Origin: Thomasclavelia spiroformis | GTDB lineage: Bacteria > Bacillota_I > Bacilli_A > Erysipelotrichales > Coprobacillaceae | DNA length: 64,000 bases | Direction: 5' to 3' | NCBI GenBank assembly: GCA_016901755.1 | Contig: JACJKV010000008.1 | Location: 18,610-82,609 of the forward strand | In this document: piece after piece, positions 9,621-19,013 of the stretch | How positions within the stretch are numbered: the first letter of the stretch is position 1 | Layout: every line of letters begins with the position of its first letter | The notes under the pieces: model-generated | Database searches by the model: none | What the model saw: the letters and a program-made list of their open reading frames with translations, nothing else | What the model was told of the DNA's origin: nothing | Program-made: the position numbers and the translations under genes

Positions 9621-9983
9621 TTATGCGTTTTCTAATGCTTTTTTAGCAGTATTTACAATTGCTGTAAATCCTTCTGGATCACAAATTGCGATTTCAGATA
9701 ACATTTTTCTGTTAATTTCGATGTTAGCTAATTTTAATCCATGCATTAATTTAGAATATGAGATTTCATTCATTCTTGCAGCAGCATTAATACGTGCAAT
9801 CCATAATTTTCTCATTTCTCTCTTTAAATTTCTTCTGTCTCTGTAAGCATATGCCATTGAATGCATAACCTGTTCATGAGCAGTTTTATATAATTTATGT
9901 TTAGAACCAAAATATCCTTTGGCTAATTTAATGATTTTTTTTCTTCTATGTCTAGTTGTATATCCACCTTTAACTCTTGCCAT
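9621..9983 (-). CDS. rplT: 50S ribosomal protein L20
   Basis: The 120-residue protein is ribosomal protein L20, an early 23S rRNA binder needed for 50S assembly. It shows the family start [24 protein letters not shown] and the conserved [18 protein letters not shown] segment, and its length is normal. It is the last gene of infC-rpmI-rplT. In low-GC Gram-positives L20 represses its own operon by binding the leader. The leader at 10770-10924 has the expected layout, so autogenous control is likely here. Confidence 0.98.
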   Translation of the reverse strand: MARVKGGYTTRHRRKKIIKLAKGYFGSKHKLYKTAHEQVMHSMAYAYRDRRNLKREMRKLWIARINAAARMNEISYSKLMHGLKLANIEINRKMLSEIAICDPEGFTAIVNTAKKALENA

Positions 9984-10012
9984 CGTTTCTTCCTCCTATT
10001 TCATTCCTTTGA

Positions 10013-10207
10013 TTATTTACATAATCTTGATTTAATTCTCTTATAATCAGAAGCACTAACAACTGTTGCTTTCGCTAAGTGTTTCTTTTGTTTATGAGTT
10101 TTGTTATGTGATAAATGTGAAACATAAGCATGGCTACGTTTTAATTTTCCACTACCTGTTCTTTTTAAACGTTTTTTTAATCCGCTATGTGATTTCATTT
10201 TTGGCAT
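10013..10207 (-). CDS. rpmI: 50S ribosomal protein L35
   Basis: The 64-residue basic protein begins [20 protein letters not shown] and contains the [15 protein letters not shown] core, which identifies L35. It lies between infC and rplT with short spacers, which is the invariant order of this operon. The start follows GGAGG. Confidence 0.98.
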   Translation of the reverse strand: MPKMKSHSGLKKRLKRTGSGKLKRSHAYVSHLSHNKTHKQKKHLAKATVVSASDYKRIKSRLCK

Positions 10208-10226
10208 AATACATTTCCTCCATTAA

Positions 10227-10769
10227 TTATTTTTTCTTTTTTGGTGCTAATATAGCCGTTAAAGTACGTCCTTCCAGTTTAGCTGGTTTTTCAATCTGAC
10301 CAACTTCTGCACATTCTTCAACGAAGTCATCAATAACTTTTTTCCCCAAATCAACGTGTGCAAGCTGTCTACCTCTAAATCTGATAGCAATCTTGACTTT
10401 ATTACCTTCTTCCAGCCATTTCAATGTTCTTTTCAGTTTAACATTTTTATCATGAACATCGATTGTAACTGAAAGCTGTGTTTCTTTTAAAGTTACAGCT
10501 TTAGAGTTCTTTTTCATTTCTCTCGCTTTTTTCTGCTGTTCAAAGCGATATTTACCAAAATTCATAATACGGCATACTGGTGGTTTGGCATTTGGTGCAA
10601 CACATACCAGATCCAGCTCAGCATCGTAAGCAATATCTAACGCTTCGTTTCTGCTTTTTACCCCCAATTGATCACCGTTTTGATCAATAACCAATACTTC
10701 CCTAAAACGAATTCTTTCGTTAACTAAATCATCTGGTTGTTTTGGTTTTCTGTTATCAAATCTGCTAAT
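10227..10769 (-). CDS. infC: Translation initiation factor IF-3, ATT start codon
   Basis: IF-3 binds the 30S subunit, prevents premature 50S joining and rejects non-canonical initiation. The 180-residue protein shows the N-domain (VNERIRFREVLVIDQNGDQLG), the linker AREMKKN and the C-domain ending in APKKKK. An in-frame ATG exists 15 bases upstream at 10784, but it would lie inside the GGAGG ribosome binding site. The ATT at 10769 stands 8 bases after GGAGG, and an ATT/ATC start is the known hallmark of infC, where it allows IF-3 to repress its own synthesis. The first gene of infC-rpmI-rplT. Confidence 0.93.
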   Translation of the reverse strand: MSRFDNRKPKQPDDLVNERIRFREVLVIDQNGDQLGVKSRNEALDIAYDAELDLVCVAPNAKPPVCRIMNFGKYRFEQQKKAREMKKNSKAVTLKETQLSVTIDVHDKNVKLKRTLKWLEEGNKVKIAIRFRGRQLAHVDLGKKVIDDFVEECAEVGQIEKPAKLEGRTLTAILAPKKKK

Positions 10770-10924
10770 AAAAGCCACCTCCATCTATTATAGTGAAATA
10801 AAAAGTGAGCACACTAAGTACCCACTATTGACATTAAGATATTCTATCTTAGTGACATTTGCCCATCAACATAATCGATCGGGCGAGAAGCAGGCACTTC
10901 TTCTTTCCACTACTTTTCATTTGC
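10770..10924 (-). promoter_or_regulatory. L20-type leader of infC operon
   Basis: About 155 bases of untranslated leader separate the promoter from infC. It can form hairpins AGAAG-CTTCT, GCCC-GGGC and TAAGATA-GAA-TATCTTA before the terminator-like stem at 10800-10825. This layout matches the attenuating L20 leader of Bacillota. The assignment rests on position, promoter and hairpins; a covariance-model search would confirm it. Confidence 0.75.
10800..10825 (-). terminator. Attenuator hairpin in the infC leader
   Basis: GTGGGTAC pairs with GTGCTCAC around a short loop (8 bp, two wobble pairs), then TTTTT follows. It lies about 30 bases before the infC ribosome binding site, so it is an attenuator and not the end of another gene. 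Confidence 0.8.
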
Positions 10925-10930
10925 AGTAAG

Positions 10931-10959
10931 ATATTATCATCTTATGGCAAAACTGTCAA
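10931..10959 (-). promoter_or_regulatory. Promoter of infC-rpmI-rplT
   Basis: A perfect TTGACA (10954-10959), 17-base spacer and TAATAT (10931-10936) on the minus strand. Transcription should begin near 10924. Confidence 0.8.
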
Positions 10960-10996
10960 GAATATTCCTTCATTTATCAGCTATTTTAGAGCTTTT

Positions 10997-12879
<1,883 letters not shown>

Positions 12880-12891
12880 AACTTTACCTCC

Positions 12892-12918
12892 TTAGCACTC
12901 TAGCCATCTATCTGCTAA
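12892..12918 (-). promoter_or_regulatory. Degenerate second CIRCE next to groES ribosome binding site
   Basis: TTAGCACTC, nine bases, then ATCTGCTAA. One half is perfect and the other keeps 6 of 9 consensus bases. It lies directly beside the groES AGGAGG site. Confidence 0.65.
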
Positions 12919-12921
12919 CAC

Positions 12922-12957
12922 ATATTATTATATTCCTGATTATGAACTCAACATGAA
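12922..12957 (-). promoter_or_regulatory. groESL promoter
   Basis: The minus strand carries TTGAGT (12946-12951) and an AT-rich -10 region with overlapping TATAAT/TAATAT candidates (12922-12932). It lies between the two CIRCE copies. The exact -10 cannot be chosen by eye. Confidence 0.5.
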
Positions 12958-12961
12958 CTTT

Positions 12962-12988
12962 TTAGCACTTTTATAAATAGAGTGCTAA
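12962..12988 (-). promoter_or_regulatory. CIRCE operator (HrcA binding site)
   Basis: TTAGCACTT-N9-GAGTGCTAA matches the HrcA operator with one deviation in 18 positions. It lies upstream of the groESL promoter and shows that groESL is in the HrcA heat-shock regulon, although hrcA is outside this window. Confidence 0.92.
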
Positions 12989-12993
12989 ATAAA

Positions 12994-13026
12994 AAAAGAG
13001 CTCAATATTATTAAATGAACTCTTTT
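12994..13026 (-). terminator. Terminator of glpK
   Basis: AAAAGAG and CTCTTTT arms extended by TCA/TGA around an AT loop, with one internal mismatch, followed on the minus strand by a T run. It separates glpK from the groESL control region. Confidence 0.7.
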
Positions 13027-13032
13027 GTGAAA

Positions 13033-14529
13033 TTATTCTTCTTCACCGTACATTAGACAAAGATGGACAGCTTTTTTCCATCCCTTGATCAATTCTGCTT
13101 TCTTTCCATGGCTAATCATTGGCAAGAACTCTTTATCAATAGCCCAGTTACGAATAATATCATCTTCATCCTGGTAAATCCCAACTGCAAGCCCCGCCAG
13201 ATAAGCTGCCCCTAGTGCGGTAGTTTCCACACACTTTGGTCGATGAACGATCGTATGGCAGATATCACTTTGAAACTGCATCAAAAAATCATTAGTTGAT
13301 GCTCCACCATCAACTTTTAAACTACCGATATTTCCCTTAGCATCTTCCTTCATGGCCTCAATCACATCATAAGACTGATAAGCTATAGATTCTAAAGTAG
13401 CACGAATCAAATGATTTTTATTCGTTCCTCTAGTAATACCTACAATCATACCGCGTGCATCTTGAGACCAGTATGGTGCTCCTAATCCAGTAAAAGCAGG
13501 AACAACATAAACATTATTTGTATCTTCTACCTGACAGGCATATTTCATAGAATCAGGAGCTGATTTGATCATTTCTAAACCATCTCTTAACCATTGAATA
13601 CTCGCTCCAGCAACAAATACACTGCCTTCCAGGGCATAATTAATTTTACCGCCATAACTGGCAGCAAGGGTCGTTACCAGACCATTTTGCGAACGAATTG
13701 GTTCGTTTCCTGTATGCATCAGTAAAAAGCATCCTGTCCCATATGTATTTTTGATATCTCCCATCTGAAAACAGCACTGCCCAAACAAGGCTGCCTGCTG
13801 ATCACCGGCTATCCCACAAATTGGAATCTTACCACCTAACAGTCCTTCATCTACATAACCATAGACATAGCTTGATGGTTTGACTTCTGGCAGCATAGAA
13901 CGAGGAATTTCAAAATAATCCAGTAATTCCTGATTCCATTCCAGACGATGAATATCATACAGCATAGTACGTGAAGCATTAGTATAATCAGTCACATGTT
14001 TTTTTCTCTTCGTCAGATTGTAGACCAGCCAGCTGTCGACCGTGCCAAACAGCAGTTCTCCCTGCTTAGCTTTTTCTCCCGCCCCAGCAACATGATCAAG
14101 GATCCATTTGATTTTAGATGCTGAAAAATATGCATCCGGTACCAGTCCTGTTATTTCAGGTATCTTTTTAGCTAAGGATGTAGTTTTCAGTTCATCGATC
14201 ATATCGGCTGTTCTACGACATTGCCAGACTATTGCATTATATACCGGCAACCCTGTTTTTTTATCCCAGACAATCGTGGTTTCACGTTGATTAGTGATAC
14301 CGATCCCCGCAATATCTTCACTGGAAAGATTGACTTTAGCCATGGCTTCAATAGCGACAGCAACCTGACTGGACCAGATTTCCATCGGATCATGTTCCAC
14401 ATATCCTGGTTTGGGATAAATTTGCGTAAATTCTTTCTGGGCAATACTTTTGATTTGTCCATTCTTCTTAAAAATGATACATCTTGAACTTGTCGTTCCC
14501 TGATCTAATGCCATTAAATACTTTTCCAT
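13033..14529 (-). CDS. glpK: Glycerol kinase
   Basis: GlpK phosphorylates glycerol to sn-glycerol 3-phosphate with ATP, trapping glycerol in the cytoplasm. The 498-residue protein carries the FGGY-kinase motifs: DQGTTSSRC at the N-terminus, [37 protein letters not shown] and the C-terminal [16 protein letters not shown]. The ATG at 14529 lies 5 bases after GGAGG; the in-frame TTG four codons earlier overlaps that site and is unlikely. No glpF or glpO/glpD is adjacent, so uptake and oxidation genes are elsewhere. Confidence 0.95.
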   Translation of the reverse strand: MEKYLMALDQGTTSSRCIIFKKNGQIKSIAQKEFTQIYPKPGYVEHDPMEIWSSQVAVAIEAMAKVNLSSEDIAGIGITNQRETTIVWDKKTGLPVYNAIVWQCRRTADMIDELKTTSLAKKIPEITGLVPDAYFSASKIKWILDHVAGAGEKAKQGELLFGTVDSWLVYNLTKRKKHVTDYTNASRTMLYDIHRLEWNQELLDYFEIPRSMLPEVKPSSYVYGYVDEGLLGGKIPICGIAGDQQAALFGQCCFQMGDIKNTYGTGCFLLMHTGNEPIRSQNGLVTTLAASYGGKINYALEGSVFVAGASIQWLRDGLEMIKSAPDSMKYACQVEDTNNVYVVPAFTGLGAPYWSQDARGMIVGITRGTNKNHLIRATLESIAYQSYDVIEAMKEDAKGNIGSLKVDGGASTNDFLMQFQSDICHTIVHRPKCVETTALGAAYLAGLAVGIYQDEDDIIRNWAIDKEFLPMISHGKKAELIKGWKKAVHLCLMYGEEE

Positions 14530-14543
14530 AATATCCTCCAACT

Positions 14544-14571
14544 AAAAAAGGGCAGTGTAAAAACACACCCC
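14544..14571 (-). terminator. Probable terminator after the GNAT gene
   Basis: Minus-strand GGGTGTG and CACTGCCC arms form an imperfect hairpin followed by TTTTTT, between the acetyltransferase and glpK. Confidence 0.55.
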
Positions 14572-14587
14572 CGTTTTCTATATCATA

Positions 14588-15067
14588 TCATAATTTTAAG
14601 AACATATCATTCCATTTTGCCTGTCCATGAGTAGAATCTGATACTTTTTCAAACTGAAAACCACATTTTTCATAAAAAGGTATCAGATGATCTTTACAAG
14701 TTAAAACAAAACCATCTACTTCTGCTTTTCTTCTTTCAATATACTCTTTTACCATTTTTCTGGCAAAACCCTTACCCTGATATTCGGGAATAATACATAC
14801 CGAAAAAATCAGCTGCCACTTGCCATTTGGCTGATGTAAAGAACTGTTATGATAAAATTCATCCGCCAAAACCATCTGATCATTTTTCAAACCACCAATA
14901 TAGCCAATTGGCTGACCATTTTCATATAAAATATCATATCCATGACCGTACGTTTTCAATCTAGACGCCAGTTCTTCATACGAGGCTGCTTCAGCCTGAG
15001 TGAAACAATGAGTTTCTAACATAAAAACCGTTTCCAGATCATTATATGTTGCTTCTTTTATTTCCAT
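14588..15067 (-). CDS. GNAT-family N-acetyltransferase
   Basis: The 159-residue protein shows the GNAT acetyl-CoA-binding segment SVCIIPEYQGKGFARKMV (about 91-108) followed by a second helix and the FYEKCGFQ strand-turn typical of the C-terminus. The acceptor cannot be inferred: the family covers amines, peptides and antibiotics. It starts 1 base after the stop of the DUF554 gene, so the two are co-transcribed. The length is normal for a stand-alone GNAT. Confidence 0.85.
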   Translation of the reverse strand: MEIKEATYNDLETVFMLETHCFTQAEAASYEELASRLKTYGHGYDILYENGQPIGYIGGLKNDQMVLADEFYHNSSLHQPNGKWQLIFSVCIIPEYQGKGFARKMVKEYIERRKAEVDGFVLTCKDHLIPFYEKCGFQFEKVSDSTHGQAKWNDMFLKL

Positions 15068-15068
15068 T

Positions 15069-15770
15069 TTAGACCACCATCATATATAAACCAACAAAAG
15101 GCATGACCAGGATCAGTGCCGGAGCCAGATTCATCGCTCTAACATCCAGGATCTTTGACACCGTCAAACCTGTAATCATCGTAATGACTCCTCCACAGGC
15201 TTTAAAATCAGCAATCATCGTAGCATTAACATATGGTAAAATAGCCTGTGCCAAAAAATAACATATCATCAGAATGATAAACTGCGGTATACAGATCAAC
15301 CCCTGAGCATAACCTAAAGCCGCACCAAATAATATTGCAGTAAAGAAATCTAATACGGATTTCGATATCAGGACCGATGAATCCCCTGACATTCCTTCTG
15401 ACAGAGCACCAAACAATCCCATTCCTGACATTGAAAACATCAATACGACTAATAAATATAATGACATATACTCTTCATGATTACCTTCCATATGAAAAGG
15501 AAGCTTTTTTAAAATCAGCGAAAAAGCTTTATGAACAAAGTCATAAAGATGACATAATTCACCAATTGAAAAACCTACGATCGTTGCCATAATAACCATT
15601 GGTAAAGTTTTAACTCCAATGATTGACATGATTCCTATCGTTACTGAACAAATTCCAAAAATCTTAGGCAGTTCTTCCAAAAGATGACGAGGCAGATATT
15701 TTTTAATTCCTCCACCTATCAGTGTTCCTAAAAAAACCGCACATACATTTGTGATAATTCCTACTGGCAC
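15069..15770 (-). CDS. DUF554-family membrane protein
   Basis: The 233-residue protein has six to seven hydrophobic segments and the glycine-rich N-terminus (ITNVCAVFLGTLIGGGIKK) and the IGVKTLPMVIMATIVGFSIGEL segment characteristic of DUF554 (YdfK-like) membrane proteins. The biochemical role of this family is not established; transport of a small solute is often supposed. The start is GTG, spaced 6 bases after AGGAGGGG. It forms a two-gene operon with the GNAT protein. Confidence 0.85.
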   Translation of the reverse strand: MPVGIITNVCAVFLGTLIGGGIKKYLPRHLLEELPKIFGICSVTIGIMSIIGVKTLPMVIMATIVGFSIGELCHLYDFVHKAFSLILKKLPFHMEGNHEEYMSLYLLVVLMFSMSGMGLFGALSEGMSGDSSVLISKSVLDFFTAILFGAALGYAQGLICIPQFIILMICYFLAQAILPYVNATMIADFKACGGVITMITGLTVSKILDVRAMNLAPALILVMPFVGLYMMVV

Positions 15771-15842
15771 ATTTCCCCTCCTTCATACATTTCAGTAATA
15801 ATATATCATTAAATTTGCATACAGATAATAGTTTTTCTATGA

Positions 15843-17102
15843 TTATTTTTTCAAATTGATCAGACAGCTATGCAAAACCATATTTTCCTGGATCAAAACA
15901 GCATCTTCACCATTATATTTCTCAACTACATCTTTGATGATATTCATTCCCAAACCATGTTTCTTTTCATCATGTTTAGTCGTTTTAAAATCATTAAACT
16001 GTGACTCATTATATGTATTTTTAATTCTCACTATAAAATTATATTCATTGCATTCAATCTTATAAACAATCTCCTTGGTGTTCGCTTCCTTACTTGCTTC
16101 AATAGCATTATCAAACAGATTAGTTAATAGCTTTGCCATATCATAACCGGATATTCCTTCAGGAATATGACATGGATAAACCCCATGAAAATCAATTCCC
16201 AGTTTATCAGCTTTCGCCATAGCTTTATTCATAGCATAATTAAAAACCGAATTATTGGAATGAATCAGTTCTCTTTGACTGTCAAGTTCTATATGCGATA
16301 ATATTTCCTGTTTGGTTTCATCACTAACCTCACTATCTCTTAATATTCCTACCAGATTTTTATAATCATGCAGAATCTTATTATATTCTTCACTTTTCTG
16401 GTTTGCTACTTCGATGATCGTTTCTTCATATTTTAATGATTCCAGATAAATCTTCTGATCAAGAAGCTTATGATAGTAATCCGTTAATTTTAAACATACA
16501 TAATATATCAGCACAACGACCATTAGTGAAACAATATAAGTGTAAAGAGCAACATCTAAAGCTACATCACCACATAATAATTCATTAGTTACAATAACAA
16601 CCAGACCTATCAAAGAAACCAGTACAAAAATAATAAAGAACCAGACATATTTAGGTAATTCAAACTCCCCAGTGTAATATTTCTTCAGATAAACATACTC
16701 AATAATATATACTATCTTAATAAAAGCTGCGATATTATAATATACAGTTTGTGGATTTAAAGTAACTACATAAAATGATCGACTTCCTAGTATTAAAACT
16801 ATAATCCCACTAATTAATAAAAAATTAATATTCAATAATATTATTTTTAATATTTTATTTATGATACTCCCCTCATAAATATAATGAGCGTAAACCGTTA
16901 AGGCAACTACCAAAATCACCCCACTATTGCCTATTTGGAGATATGTTACACTTATTAATATAACAGATAGAAATAAAACAATTAAAAACTCAAAAATTTT
17001 ACTATGTAAATATTTTTTCTTTTTTTTAAGAAATAAATTTAAATAAAATATTATTAATATATTTTCTAAAAAAGAAAAAACAATATCAATTATTACTATC
17101 AT
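15843..17102 (-). CDS. agrC: AgrC-like quorum-sensing histidine kinase
   Basis: The 419-residue protein has six to seven membrane segments in residues 1-205, then a HPK10-type kinase. The phosphoacceptor is His245 in ILHDYKNL, the N box is LTNLFDNAIEAS (Asn332), and the G box is HGLGMNII (about 382-389). This is the AgrC/GHKL layout, with a polytopic sensor that binds a cyclic peptide at the outer face. Its ATG overlaps the stop of the AgrA-like gene by 4 bases, so kinase and regulator are translated together. The partner peptide and processing protease are encoded divergently 1.2 kb away (agrB-agrD). Confidence 0.88.
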   Translation of the reverse strand: MIVIIDIVFSFLENILIIFYLNLFLKKKKKYLHSKIFEFLIVLFLSVILISVTYLQIGNSGVILVVALTVYAHYIYEGSIINKILKIILLNINFLLISGIIVLILGSRSFYVVTLNPQTVYYNIAAFIKIVYIIEYVYLKKYYTGEFELPKYVWFFIIFVLVSLIGLVVIVTNELLCGDVALDVALYTYIVSLMVVVLIYYVCLKLTDYYHKLLDQKIYLESLKYEETIIEVANQKSEEYNKILHDYKNLVGILRDSEVSDETKQEILSHIELDSQRELIHSNNSVFNYAMNKAMAKADKLGIDFHGVYPCHIPEGISGYDMAKLLTNLFDNAIEASKEANTKEIVYKIECNEYNFIVRIKNTYNESQFNDFKTTKHDEKKHGLGMNIIKDVVEKYNGEDAVLIQENMVLHSCLINLKK

Positions 17103-17782
17103 AACAGTTTGTACTCCCTATATTTATTTTTTACTGTTTCTTTGTATTTTTTGCTTATTGTTAGTGATAATCCATCATTCATGATAACTAACATGTTTTT
17201 AAAATCAATATGCTGAATATATTCAATGTTTACTATTACTCCATAAGAAATTACCATAAGATTTTTACAATTAATTAATGATAAAATTTTTTTAAATGTA
17301 CATCTTATCTTATATTCTTTTAATGCATGAATAATTATATAGTTTTTCTTAGTTTCTACATATTTTATATCCTGATAGTATAAAGAAATAATATGATTAT
17401 AAGATTGAATAATTAATTTATTATTTTCATTATGATCAGATAACTTAATTATTTTTTGAATACATATCTGTAAATCCACTTCTAAATTCTTCTTTCTGAC
17501 GAAATAAAAAATATCATATTTTAAACTATCAAAAATCATTTGATCGTAATTGGTAATGACTATTTTTAAATAATGATTATTTTTGGTCTTTTCAAAAAAA
17601 TCAAATGCATTCATCACAGGCATTTCATAATCTATAAAAATAACATCATAACGATCAATGGCTTCGATCAGATCAAAAGGATCCAAGTATAAATCTAATT
17701 GTATGTTGTGATATTTATTAAAGATATGTTTGATTTTCAGTAAAAATTCATTTTCATCATCAAGTATGGCAAATCTCTGCAT
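17099..17782 (-). CDS. agrA: AgrA-like LytTR response regulator
   Basis: The 227-residue regulator has a receiver domain with acidic residues LDDE (8-10) and phosphoacceptor Asp51 in VIFIDYEMP, then a LytTR DNA-binding domain from about 130 to the C-terminus (YVETKKNYIIIHA, then FKNMLVIMNDGLSLTISKKY). AgrA-type regulators bind direct repeats upstream of a promoter with a poor -35; such a repeat is present at 18221-18251. The gene is the middle member of xre-agrA-agrC: it overlaps the XRE stop by one base and the kinase start by four. Confidence 0.88.
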   Translation of the reverse strand: MQRFAILDDENEFLLKIKHIFNKYHNIQLDLYLDPFDLIEAIDRYDVIFIDYEMPVMNAFDFFEKTKNNHYLKIVITNYDQMIFDSLKYDIFYFVRKKNLEVDLQICIQKIIKLSDHNENNKLIIQSYNHIISLYYQDIKYVETKKNYIIIHALKEYKIRCTFKKILSLINCKNLMVISYGVIVNIEYIQHIDFKNMLVIMNDGLSLTISKKYKETVKNKYREYKLL

Positions 17783-18117
17783 TATTTATCCTTATAAGTA
17801 TATTTGAGATAATCAACGAATGTTTTATAGGTTTCTCTAGCAGCTTTAATTTTTACTATTTCCATTGGAATATGTAATTCATTATTTTCACTTTTCTTTC
17901 TTTCATCTAATGATAAAGGTTTATTGATCAACCCTAAAATATAATCACTAGAAACATTAAAGAAACGAGCAATTCTGATAATCATTTCAGTATCAGGAAT
18001 ATTTCTTTCTTGCTCATAAAACTGAATAGTTTTTAATGATACATTGATTGCTGTAGCCAGTTCCTGTTGTGTCATTTGCCTTTCATTTCTTAAATACTGT
18101 ATTCTTTCACCAATCAT
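17782..18117 (-). CDS. XRE-family transcriptional regulator linked to the agr-like module
   Basis: The 111-residue protein has an N-terminal Cro/C1-type helix-turn-helix (about 1-65: RNERQMTQQELATAINVSLK, then FYEQERNIPD) and a Lys/Glu-rich C-terminal part of about 45 residues without recognised domain. The ATG at 18117 follows AGGAGG by 7 bases; an upstream in-frame ATG at 18183 has no such site. It is the first gene of xre-agrA-agrC, and the inverted repeat at 18168-18190 just before it is a plausible operator. It could repress its own operon, agrBD or both. Confidence 0.85.
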   Translation of the reverse strand: MIGERIQYLRNERQMTQQELATAINVSLKTIQFYEQERNIPDTEMIIRIARFFNVSSDYILGLINKPLSLDERKKSENNELHIPMEIVKIKAARETYKTFVDYLKYTYKDK

Positions 18118-18136
18118 ATTTCTTCCTCCTATGAGG

Positions 18137-18142
18137 ATTATA
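18137..18142 (-). promoter_or_regulatory. -10 element of xre-agrA-agrC operon
   Basis: A perfect minus-strand TATAAT 20 bases before the XRE start. No consensus -35 is visible at 17 bases, which would suit a regulated promoter. A TTGAA-GAAA-TTCAA inverted repeat lies just upstream. Confidence 0.45.
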
Positions 18143-18167
18143 ATTTGAAGAAATTCAATTCTATGGA

Positions 18168-18190
18168 AAGTACTATTCATCATAGTATTT
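18168..18190. promoter_or_regulatory. Inverted repeat, candidate XRE operator
   Basis: AAGTACTAT-TCATC-ATAGTATTT, two 9-base arms with one mismatch and a 5-base spacer, lies between the divergent xre-agrA-agrC and agrB-agrD operons. Its size and spacing suit a Cro/C1-type dimer; the binding is inferred. Confidence 0.5.
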
Positions 18191-18220
18191 ATTCGATTTT
18201 ATACTACATACAGTTTTATG

Positions 18221-18251
18221 ATTTTCCCATTATTTATCCTATTTTCCCATT
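18221..18251. promoter_or_regulatory. 11-bp direct repeat with 20-bp period, candidate LytTR/AgrA operator
   Basis: ATTTTCCCATT occurs perfectly at 18221-18231 and 18241-18251. A 20-bp period places both copies on one DNA face, as LytTR dimers require. The second copy ends 3-4 bases before the poor -35 region of agrB, at the position where AgrA activates. The sequence itself differs from the staphylococcal AgrA consensus. Confidence 0.6.
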
Positions 18252-18253
18252 TC

Positions 18254-18282
18254 CAACAAAAAGTAAATAAATTCGATATGAT
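18254..18282 (+). promoter_or_regulatory. agrBD promoter with weak -35
   Basis: TATGAT at 18277-18282 is a good -10; 17 bases upstream stands CAACAA, a poor -35. An activator bound to the adjacent direct repeat would be needed. Confidence 0.5.
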
Positions 18283-18312
18283 GAATCATGAAATCATGAA
18301 AGGAATCAAAGT

Positions 18313-18831
18313 ATGAATAAAATCGCACAAATGCTTACCTACAAAATTGCACCAGAACAATATAAAAACAACCTTGAAGAACTAGAGGTTGCTGCATATG
18401 GCATGGAAGGATTACTATGTAACTTTACAACCCTTGGTTTAGCTTTTCTTATTAGTATTCTTTTCCATACAACATATGAGTTATTTTTGATGCTTCTATA
18501 CTTTATACCTCTTCGCTCTTCATATAAAAGTTTTCATTGTAAAACATTTAAAAACTGTTTAGTAATGTCTAATCTTGCTGTATTATTAGCGACATTGACT
18601 ATTCAGCACTTATCGTATTTTTCTGGATACTTTTTTGTCTCTTTATTAATGATTTGGATCAATTATCTTTTATCATCAGAAAAAAATATAAAAATGCATA
18701 TTATTTTGACAGTAATAAATATGTTGATTCTTATCATCAATAAAGACTATTTGGTAACTGTTATGATTTCCTTGATTATTAATACCGTTTTATTATTATT
18801 GAAAAGAGGTGAAATTCATGAAAAAGTATAG
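18313..18831 (+). CDS. agrB: AgrB-family accessory gene regulator protease
   Basis: AgrB is a membrane peptidase that cleaves the C-terminal tail of AgrD and closes the ring of the autoinducing peptide. The 172-residue protein has the family N-terminus, YGMEGL (29-34), four to five further membrane helices and the catalytic pair His75 and Cys82 spaced H-x6-C, as His77/Cys84 in S. aureus AgrB. The length is slightly below the usual 185-200. The start follows AAAGGA. The last 14 bases overlap agrD in another frame, so the two are translationally coupled. Confidence 0.92.
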   Translation: MNKIAQMLTYKIAPEQYKNNLEELEVAAYGMEGLLCNFTTLGLAFLISILFHTTYELFLMLLYFIPLRSSYKSFHCKTFKNCLVMSNLAVLLATLTIQHLSYFSGYFFVSLLMIWINYLLSSEKNIKMHIILTVINMLILIINKDYLVTVMISLIINTVLLLLKRGEIHEKV

Positions 18832-18937
18832 TTATATGTTATTTGGGTTATGTACTCTATTTGCTACAACTTTAAGACTACCTCCTTCATGGTGGTTTTT
18901 CTATGAACCAAAAAAACCTGAAAAATTCATGAAATAG
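18818..18937 (+). CDS. agrD: AgrD-like autoinducing peptide precursor with serine ring residue
   Basis: This 39-residue gene begins inside the end of agrB with AGAGGTGA in front of the ATG. The first 20 residues form a hydrophobic/amphipathic leader with two Lys at the start. The core and tail, LPPSWWFFYEPKKPEKFMK (21-39), align with S. aureus AgrD at the cleavage site: YEPKKPEKF sits where DEVEVPKEL stands, with the tail Pro at 34. The five residues before it, SWWFF (24-28), then form the ring. Ser24 replaces the usual Cys, so a lactone and not a thiolactone is predicted. Position right after agrB strongly supports the call. Confidence 0.85.
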   Translation: MKKYSYMLFGLCTLFATTLRLPPSWWFFYEPKKPEKFMK

Positions 18938-18944
18938 TAGTTTT

Positions 18945-18970
18945 AGCCAAGATTATTCTTGGCTCTTTTT
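18945..18970 (+). terminator. Terminator of agrBD
   Basis: AGCCAAGA-TTAT-TCTTGGCT is a perfect 8-bp stem followed by TTTTT, 8 bases after agrD. It confirms that agrD closes the operon. Confidence 0.9.
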
Positions 18971-18987
18971 ATTTCTTTATTTTTTGA

Positions 18988-18993
18988 TATAAT
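18988..18993 (+). promoter_or_regulatory. -10 element of second XRE gene
   Basis: TATAAT stands 20 bases before the start; the expected -35 position is inside the T-rich tract after the agrBD terminator. Confidence 0.4.
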
Positions 18994-19013
18994 TTTTGTA
19001 GAGGTATAATGTT

